12,032 bases of DNA from Verrucomicrobiales bacterium (GTDB lineage Bacteria > Verrucomicrobiota > Verrucomicrobiia > Verrucomicrobiales > DEV007), in contig NYVP01000128.1 of assembly GCA_002684575.1 (NCBI GenBank), forward strand, positions 5,078-17,109, written 5' to 3'. A program made the translations under genes and the position numbers. The notes below the pieces were generated by a model. That model ran no database searches and had not been told where the DNA came from. It was given only the letters and a program-made list of their open reading frames with translations. Within the stretch, counting starts at the first letter, position 1, and every line of letters begins with the position of its first letter. This document shows positions 7,133-12,032 of the stretch, piece by piece.

Positions 7133-8331
7133 TGATAAAACATACAGATATTGCCATAATTGGAGGAGGTGTTATTGGATTAGCGACTGCGTATCATTTA
7201 AAAAAAACACATCCAAAAAAATCGATAATCGTTATCGAAAAAGAAGACTCCTTATCATCTCATCAAACTGGGAATAACTCAGGAGTCATCCATTCAGGTA
7301 TTTATTATAAACCAGGATCTTTAAAAGCCATTAATTGTAGAAAAGGAAAGCAAGCACTGGAGAGATTCTGTGATCAAGAAGGAGTAGATTATGAGCAGTG
7401 TGGTAAAGTTATTGTTGCGACCTCTGAGAATGAACTTCCTGCAATGCAAAAAATTTATGAAAGAGGAAAAGCTAATAATGTCAGTTGTAAAAAAATTGAT
7501 AAAATAGAGTTAAAGGGGATTGAACCCCATGCTGCAGGCATTGCTGCGATTCATGTGCCCGAGGCAGGAATTATAAATTATAAAAAGTTTTGTTCTGTTC
7601 TCGCTCAAAAAATTGAAGCTAGTGACGGGCAAATTTTAACAGGTCAAAAGGTCAACTTTATTACACCATCAAGAGAAAAAGTAAACATTGAAACGGTAGA
7701 AGGAATTGAAATCGAGGCGAGTAAAGTTATCAATTGTTCAGGGCTTTACTCAGATATCATTGCAGAAAAAGGAGGGTCAAAATCTGAGATGAAAATAATT
7801 CCGTTCAGAGGCGAGTATTATGAACTAAATGATAACGCCCAAGGCCTAGTTAATAATCTTATTTATCCAGTACCAGATCCTAATTTTCCTTTTCTCGGAG
7901 TTCATTTCACTCGAATGATAGACGGCGGCATTGAGTGCGGACCCAATGCTGTTCTTGCCTTCGCTCGAGAAGGCTATAAAAAACTAAAAGTTAACCCTAA
8001 CGAGTTAATAGAATCCTTAACTTATCCGGGCTTTATTAAATTAGCATCAAAGTATTGGAAAACCGGCCTCGGGGAAATATGGAGATCATTTAGTAAAAAA
8101 GCTTTCGTAAAAGCCCTGTCTAAACTCGTTCCTGAAATTAAAACTGAACACCTCAAAAAGGCACCTGCTGGCGTCAGAGCTCAAGCCGTTAGCCTGGACG
8201 GTTCAATGGTTGATGATTTTTATTTTTCTAGAAATGGAAATATTCTCAATGTTTGTAACGCTCCTTCACCAGCGGCAACGGCTTCTTTAAACATTGCCAA
8301 AGTCATTACTGAGAAAATAGATAATGGTTAA
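7132..8331 (+). CDS. lhgO: L-2-hydroxyglutarate oxidase-like FAD enzyme (LhgO family)
   Basis: A 399-residue DAO-superfamily flavoprotein. It has the FAD-binding GGGVIG (11-16), E36 at the end of beta 2 for ribose binding, HQTGNNSGVIHSGIYY (44-59), PFRGEYYEL (224-232), LIYPVPDP, LGVHFTRMIDG (255-265), GPNAVLAFAREGY (270-282), PAGVRAQAVS (345-354) and NAPSPAATAS (376-385). These match E. coli LhgO closely along the whole length (422 residues there, with an extended C terminus). LhgO oxidises L-2-hydroxyglutarate to 2-oxoglutarate and passes electrons to the quinone pool at the membrane. Its start overlaps the preceding stop (TAATG). The gene lies between two genes of sugar and lactate oxidation and is not accompanied by csiD, its usual partner in glutarate catabolism. 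The substrate here may therefore be L-2-hydroxyglutarate formed as a by-product, or another L-2-hydroxyacid. Confidence 0.92.
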   Translation: MIKHTDIAIIGGGVIGLATAYHLKKTHPKKSIIVIEKEDSLSSHQTGNNSGVIHSGIYYKPGSLKAINCRKGKQALERFCDQEGVDYEQCGKVIVATSENELPAMQKIYERGKANNVSCKKIDKIELKGIEPHAAGIAAIHVPEAGIINYKKFCSVLAQKIEASDGQILTGQKVNFITPSREKVNIETVEGIEIEASKVINCSGLYSDIIAEKGGSKSEMKIIPFRGEYYELNDNAQGLVNNLIYPVPDPNFPFLGVHFTRMIDGGIECGPNAVLAFAREGYKKLKVNPNELIESLTYPGFIKLASKYWKTGLGEIWRSFSKKAFVKALSKLVPEIKTEHLKKAPAGVRAQAVSLDGSMVDDFYFSRNGNILNVCNAPSPAATASLNIAKVITEKIDNG

Positions 8332-8350
8332 TTTTATTCATTAGAAAATT

Positions 8351-9442
8351 ATGTCAGAGGTAAAAACAGTTAAATACCCTGCTGAAAGGTTGAGGGACTT
8401 TTCTCAGAAAACTTTTGAATTCTTTGATGTTCCTAAAGAAGATGCAAAGTTAGCCTCTGAGGTATTATCAATGAGTGATATCCGAGGTATTGATTCGCAT
8501 GGAGTTGCTAGACTTCATACCTATTTTGACATGTTAGAAAACAAAAGGATAAACCCTAAACCTAACATAAAAATAATAAGAGAATCTTTATCAACTGCCA
8601 CAATAGACGGTGACAATGGATTAGGGCTTGTGGTGGGGCCTAAGGCAAATGAGATCGCAATGAACAAGGCCTCGGAAGTAGGTACGGGTTGGGTAAGCGT
8701 TTCAAATACTAATCATTATGGAATCGCAGGGTACTACGTTATTAGAGCCTTAGAAAAAGACTTAATAGGATGGTCTATGACCAATACAACAAAGTTAGTC
8801 GCCCCATTATGGGGAGCTGAGAGAATGCTCGGAACAAATCCAATTGCAATAGCATTTCCCGCAAAGGAGGAACCCCCCATAATTATCGATCTTGCGACTT
8901 GTGCTGCTGCTTACGGGAAAATTGAAATAGCCAACAGAAAGTCAGATAAGATTCCAGAGGGCTGGGCAATTGATAGCGAGGGAAATCAAAACATTAATCC
9001 AGAGAAAATGATTAATGGTGGCGCACTATTACCCCTAGGGTCGGACAGAGAGAGAGGTGGTCACAAAGGATACGGACTTGCGATAATGGTTGATTTTCTT
9101 TGTGCCGTTCTAAGTGGCGCTAACTGGGGACCGTTTACGCCTCCCTTTGCATTACGCCAGGAAATTCCTGAGAAAAGTGTCGGCAAAGGGATTGGTCATT
9201 TCTTCGGAGCCATGCGAGTAGACGCTTTTATTGACCTAGATGAATTTAAAATGCAAACCGATGATTACATCAGAACAATGCGTTCAACAAAACCGGCACA
9301 AGGAACTAATGGGCCAATCATTCCAGGTGATCCAGAGAGGGAAGCTGAAGAAATTCGGTCAAAAGAAGGCATCCCTCTAGTTGAGCCAGTGATTGAGGAA
9401 TTAAATGACATCTCCAGAAAAACAGGAATCCCTTTTGATTAA
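8351..9442 (+). CDS. Ldh_2-family malate/L-lactate dehydrogenase
   Basis: A 363-residue NAD(P)-dependent oxidoreductase of the malate/L-lactate dehydrogenase family that is unrelated to classical LDH/MDH Rossmann enzymes (also home to ureidoglycolate and sulfolactate dehydrogenases). Diagnostic segments are DIRGIDSHGVARL (43-55, with H50), SNTNHYGIAGYY (118-129, with H122), GTNPIAIAFP (161-170) and ERGGHKGYGLA (234-244, with H238 and K239). The length is normal. The family oxidises L-2-hydroxyacids; after an FAH reaction yielding pyruvate and L-lactate, L-lactate to pyruvate is the simplest role. It is the last gene of the operon, 19 nt after lhgO, with no Shine-Dalgarno motif and no promoter of its own. 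Alternatives include malate, 2,3-diketogulonate reduction or sulfolactate; the family cannot be resolved further by eye. Confidence 0.9.
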   Translation: MSEVKTVKYPAERLRDFSQKTFEFFDVPKEDAKLASEVLSMSDIRGIDSHGVARLHTYFDMLENKRINPKPNIKIIRESLSTATIDGDNGLGLVVGPKANEIAMNKASEVGTGWVSVSNTNHYGIAGYYVIRALEKDLIGWSMTNTTKLVAPLWGAERMLGTNPIAIAFPAKEEPPIIIDLATCAAAYGKIEIANRKSDKIPEGWAIDSEGNQNINPEKMINGGALLPLGSDRERGGHKGYGLAIMVDFLCAVLSGANWGPFTPPFALRQEIPEKSVGKGIGHFFGAMRVDAFIDLDEFKMQTDDYIRTMRSTKPAQGTNGPIIPGDPEREAEEIRSKEGIPLVEPVIEELNDISRKTGIPFD

Positions 9443-9528
9443 TTTTATTGGAACATCGTTAAATTTTCTTCATAAAAGATTTACCAGAGCAACCGCCATT
9501 CAATACTGTATCATTTTTAACCTTTAGA

Positions 9529-9534
9529 TAAAAT
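9529..9534 (+). promoter_or_regulatory. Candidate -10 element for purB
   Basis: TAAAAT ends exactly six bases before the purB ATG at 9541, so transcription from it would give a leaderless mRNA. No convincing -35 hexamer lies 16-18 bp upstream. A weaker alternative is TTGGAA (9448-9453) with CATAAA (9471-9476), spaced 17 bp, which would give a longer leader. The rest of the 98-nt gap after the operon shows no hairpin or other signal. Confidence 0.25.
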
Positions 9535-9540
9535 TTTCAA

Positions 9541-10965
9541 ATGTCTGATATTCCTAATATTCTAGCTGATAGATATGCAACTCAAAGTATGAAGTCCATT
9601 TGGTCTCAAGAAGGCAAAGTCATTCTTGAACGCGAGTTATGGATAGCCGTCATGAAGGCTCAGTCCGAACTAGGTCTAAACATTTCAAGTAATGACATTG
9701 AGAATTACGAGAAGGTTAAAAATGATGTGGATATGAATTCTATAATGTCTCGTGAAAAAATTACTAGGCATGACGTAAAGGCTCGCATTGAAGAATTTTG
9801 TGATCTCGCAGGCCAAGAACATATCCACAAAGGCATGACAAGTCGTGACCTCACAGAAAATGTCGAACAAATTCAAATATTCAAATCTCTAGAAGTCATT
9901 AGGACTAAAGTTTCCGCAGCTCTAATTGAGTTAGCCAGGAAAGCTGAAGAATGGAAAGACGTCTATATAACCGCTCGAACGCATAACGTGGCAGCACAAA
10001 CCACAACAATGGGAAAAAGAATCGCCATGTTTGGAGAGGAGCTGTTAGGAGCATTTAATGCATTAGAGGGAACCATTAACAATTATCCAGCGCGAGGTAT
10101 TAAGGGCGCAGTAGGCACCCAATTGGATCAACTGGCTTTGTTCGGTGACGATCCATCAAAGGTCTCAGAACTTGAAAACAAAATATCAAAACATCTCGGT
10201 ATGCCGAAAACGGCTCAGAATGTCGGTCAGGTATATCCCCGGTCACTTGATCTTAGAGTCGTATCCATACTAACCGAAATATGTTCAGCACCTTCTAGTT
10301 TTTGTAAAACACTAAGACTTATGGCAGGCCATGAACTTGCTGGCGAAGGGTTTGCTAAAGGCCAAGTCGGCTCATCAGCCATGCCACATAAAATGAATGC
10401 ACGCTCGTGTGAAAGAGTTAATGGCTTTCACGTCATCATGAGAGGATACCTAACTATGGCTAGCTCAATTTCAGGAGATCAATGGAATGAAGGCGATGTC
10501 TCATGTTCGGTAGTTAGAAGAGTAATGCTACCTGATTCATTTTTTGCAGCAGATGGCTTGCTAGAAACTTTTTTAACAATCCTCAATCAAATGGATATCT
10601 ATCCAGAGGTTATACATAAGGAAAATAAAAGGTATTTACCTTTTTTAACAACTACCACCTTCTTAATGGAGTGCGTACAAAGTGGGACTGGTAGAGAAGA
10701 AGCACACGAAGTCATAAAAGAGCATGCGGTTGCAGCACTAAAAGCACTGCGGTCTGGCGAAGCTATTGAAAATGATCTGATCGAAAGATTATCTAATGAC
10801 AATCGATCTGGTATAACAAAAGAAAGATTAGACGAACTTATTACAATTGCAGCAACCAGAGCAGGGTCTGCAAGTTCTCAAATTGATGATTTTTTGGAAA
10901 AAGTAAATATAGTTAAAAACAGCTATCCTGAAGGAGCAAATTATTCTCCTGGTTCAATTTTATAA
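9541..10965 (+). CDS. purB: Adenylosuccinate lyase
   Basis: A 474-residue fumarase/aspartase-superfamily lyase of normal length. PurB cleaves SAICAR to AICAR plus fumarate and adenylosuccinate to AMP plus fumarate in de novo purine synthesis, as a cytoplasmic homotetramer. Visible features are N-terminal LADRYA, TRHDVKA with H78, HIHKGMTSRDLTEN (95-107, substrate-binding TS), the general acid/base region TARTHNVAAQ with H148, GAVGTQLD, and the flexible signature loop GSSAMPHKMNARSCERV (277-293), whose first serines include the catalytic base. The signature has MNA where most superfamily members have KNP or RNP, a variant seen in some PurB proteins. The gene follows the catabolic operon by 98 nt in the same direction, but its housekeeping function suggests independent transcription. 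Its stop lies six bases from the stop of the converging reverse-strand gene. Confidence 0.96.
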   Translation: MSDIPNILADRYATQSMKSIWSQEGKVILERELWIAVMKAQSELGLNISSNDIENYEKVKNDVDMNSIMSREKITRHDVKARIEEFCDLAGQEHIHKGMTSRDLTENVEQIQIFKSLEVIRTKVSAALIELARKAEEWKDVYITARTHNVAAQTTTMGKRIAMFGEELLGAFNALEGTINNYPARGIKGAVGTQLDQLALFGDDPSKVSELENKISKHLGMPKTAQNVGQVYPRSLDLRVVSILTEICSAPSSFCKTLRLMAGHELAGEGFAKGQVGSSAMPHKMNARSCERVNGFHVIMRGYLTMASSISGDQWNEGDVSCSVVRRVMLPDSFFAADGLLETFLTILNQMDIYPEVIHKENKRYLPFLTTTTFLMECVQSGTGREEAHEVIKEHAVAALKALRSGEAIENDLIERLSNDNRSGITKERLDELITIAATRAGSASSQIDDFLEKVNIVKNSYPEGANYSPGSIL

Positions 10966-10971
10966 AGAGAA

Positions 10972-12032
10972 TTAATTAGAGCTTTCTTCTCTAAAGTCAA
11001 AACACATTAAACGAGGCTTGGTATCATTAACGAACCCTCTAGTATGTTGAGAAATATAGAGTAAACCTTTGTGAATCACTGGAAGAGCCCAAGACTGTTC
11101 GGCTACGAAGAGTTGAGATTGAGAGGATATTTTCACACCCTTTGGGGAAAGCATAAATTCTGCGAAAACTCCATCCTCACCAAGTCCAAAAACTCTATTC
11201 TCACATCTAAGTAAACTGCCTCTAAAGAAGCTTAGAGTTAAATCTCTACCATTTAACTCAAACTGATAGCGCATGTCGTCCTGCCAAAGTATAGAACCGT
11301 CGCTCACTTTTGCGCATTTAAATTGCACGTCAGGCTTATTCCTGCCAGAAAATCCATAAATGTGATCATTCATAACTAATGGTGTCATCCAATGCATTCC
11401 AAATTTTCTTTCTTCCCATTGAACTGAAATTTTATAATTTTCATCAAATTTCAGTAGAGCCCCTCCCTTACCGTAACATTCAGATATAAAAACTTTGTCC
11501 TCACCAATCACCACTGGAACAGAAGCGTTGACTGACTCGTAGCTGTCGGCACGCCAAGAAAATCTGTCGTACAATTTTCCTGAACTTGGATCCAAGGCAA
11601 GCAATCCACCATGCGCAGGCCTACTCTCACCTCCGGCAAAAACTAAAAGAACTTCCTTGCCTCTTATCTTTTTTACGATTGGAGACGAATAACTAGCCCC
11701 CCACGAATCTTTATAAACCCAAACTTCTTTTCCCGTCTTACGGTCAAATGCAGCAACACAAACCCCTTTACTCTTGTCTTTACCAACTCCTCCGACGTTA
11801 ACTAAAACAAGATCTTTCCATATAAATGGGGCAGGACCATAACCAAAAAAGCCCAGTTCATGCCCATATTTTTTCTGCAAATCAATATGCCACAATTCTT
11901 TAGCTGTATTAATTTCAATAGCTCGCAACTGAGCTGTAACGCCAGCAAGTATTAAGATGTCATCATCAAGAACAGGTGATGCTCTGGGTCCGCTAGAATA
12001 ACCAAAACGGTCTCTATATTTGACAGCATATT
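10972..12032 (-). CDS. PQQ-like beta-propeller repeat protein, 5'-truncated by window edge
   Basis: The reverse-strand frame is open from the right edge of the window to the TAA at 10972-10974 (352 visible residues). The TTG at 11926-11928 is internal, because the 34 residues before it continue the repeat pattern (GYSSGPRASPVLDDD). Blade motifs of the PQQ/quinoprotein dehydrogenase type recur: LRAIEINTAKELWHIDL, AAFDRKTGKEVWVYKD, LLALDPSSGKLYDRFSW, CAKVSDGSILWQDD and a final LMCFDF. Each is the A-x-D-x-xT/S-G-K-x-x-W strand turn of a propeller. Such proteins are abundant in Planctomycetota and Verrucomicrobiota, are usually exported, and are often mislabelled BamB or as dehydrogenases. No catalytic residues are visible, so a binding or scaffold role is as likely as an enzyme. 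A signal peptide, if any, is outside the window. The gene converges on purB. Confidence 0.88.
   Translation of the reverse strand, partial: YAVKYRDRFGYSSGPRASPVLDDDILILAGVTAQLRAIEINTAKELWHIDLQKKYGHELGFFGYGPAPFIWKDLVLVNVGGVGKDKSKGVCVAAFDRKTGKEVWVYKDSWGASYSSPIVKKIRGKEVLLVFAGGESRPAHGGLLALDPSSGKLYDRFSWRADSYESVNASVPVVIGEDKVFISECYGKGGALLKFDENYKISVQWEERKFGMHWMTPLVMNDHIYGFSGRNKPDVQFKCAKVSDGSILWQDDMRYQFELNGRDLTLSFFRGSLLRCENRVFGLGEDGVFAEFMLSPKGVKISSQSQLFVAEQSWALPVIHKGLLYISQHTRGFVNDTKPRLMCFDFREESSN

Larger units (their letters stand above)
4712..9442 (+). other. Predicted five-gene operon for oxidative L-fucose (6-deoxyhexose) catabolism
   Basis: Five co-directional genes are separated by 10 nt, 2 nt, a 1-nt overlap and 19 nt, behind one promoter. 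Three encode consecutive or near-consecutive steps of the non-phosphorylating L-fucose route, and two encode L-2-hydroxyacid oxidation. The lactonase and the enolase-superfamily fuconate dehydratase needed to link the two SDR steps are not in the window. No clear terminator follows; a 98-nt gap precedes purB. Confidence 0.75.

Noticed and set aside
7132..8331. Glutarate (csiD-lhgO) catabolism module
   Set aside because: No csiD, aminotransferase or semialdehyde dehydrogenase gene is adjacent, so the LhgO homologue is read in the sugar-acid context instead.
10966..10994. Possible terminator hairpins (AGAGAA with TTCTCT, or TTAGAG with CTCTAA) between purB and the propeller gene
   Set aside because: Each stem is only six AT-rich base pairs, the two are mutually exclusive, and no T-run follows on either strand.
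11926..11928. TTG as translation start of the propeller gene
   Set aside because: The 34 codons upstream continue a typical propeller blade, so the true start lies beyond the window.

Overview
The window is AT-rich and gene-dense. It carries eight complete protein genes plus two genes cut by the window edges, with no gap longer than about 100 bases. No rRNA, tRNA, CRISPR array or insertion sequence was seen. The gene content suggests a marine member of the Verrucomicrobiota (Opitutae/Puniceicoccales-like) or a close relative. The clues are a very large secreted-type LamG/Ig/FN3 protein, a PQQ-type beta-propeller protein, a CII-like small helix-turn-helix protein of the kind common in that phylum, an oxidative 6-deoxyhexose catabolic cluster, and an almost complete lack of Shine-Dalgarno motifs. 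The taxonomic call is inference from gene content only.

Layout. Positions 1-2782 hold the 3' part of a large multidomain beta-rich protein (LamG, Ig-like, FN3) whose N terminus lies outside the window. Next come a small glyoxalase-fold protein with all four GloA-type metal ligands (2823-3206) and a ten-helix EamA/DMT transporter (3240-4112). A 160-residue HTH protein (4174-4656) follows, behind a recognisable sigma70-like promoter. Positions 4712-9442 form a tight five-gene operon: SDR dehydrogenase, FAH-family hydrolase, second SDR dehydrogenase, LhgO-type FAD oxidase, and Ldh_2-family NAD(P) dehydrogenase. Adenylosuccinate lyase purB (9541-10965) comes next. It converges, with six bases between, on a reverse-strand PQQ-like beta-propeller gene that runs off the right edge.

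How the genes fit together. The second SDR looks like L-fucose dehydrogenase, the first SDR like 2-keto-3-deoxy-L-fuconate dehydrogenase, and the FAH protein like 2,4-diketo-3-deoxy-L-fuconate hydrolase. Together these are three steps of the non-phosphorylating L-fucose route, which ends in pyruvate plus L-lactate. The Ldh_2 enzyme can return L-lactate to pyruvate. The lactonase and fuconate dehydratase needed between the steps are absent here. LhgO has no place in the textbook pathway and is the most interesting part of the cluster: it may be a second, quinone-linked exit for an L-2-hydroxyacid or a metabolite-repair enzyme. Upstream of the operon are a candidate regulator gene and a promoter containing three 10-bp-phased TATAT repeats. 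The large LamG protein may be part of an extracellular polysaccharide-handling machinery, but its catalytic part, if any, cannot be seen.
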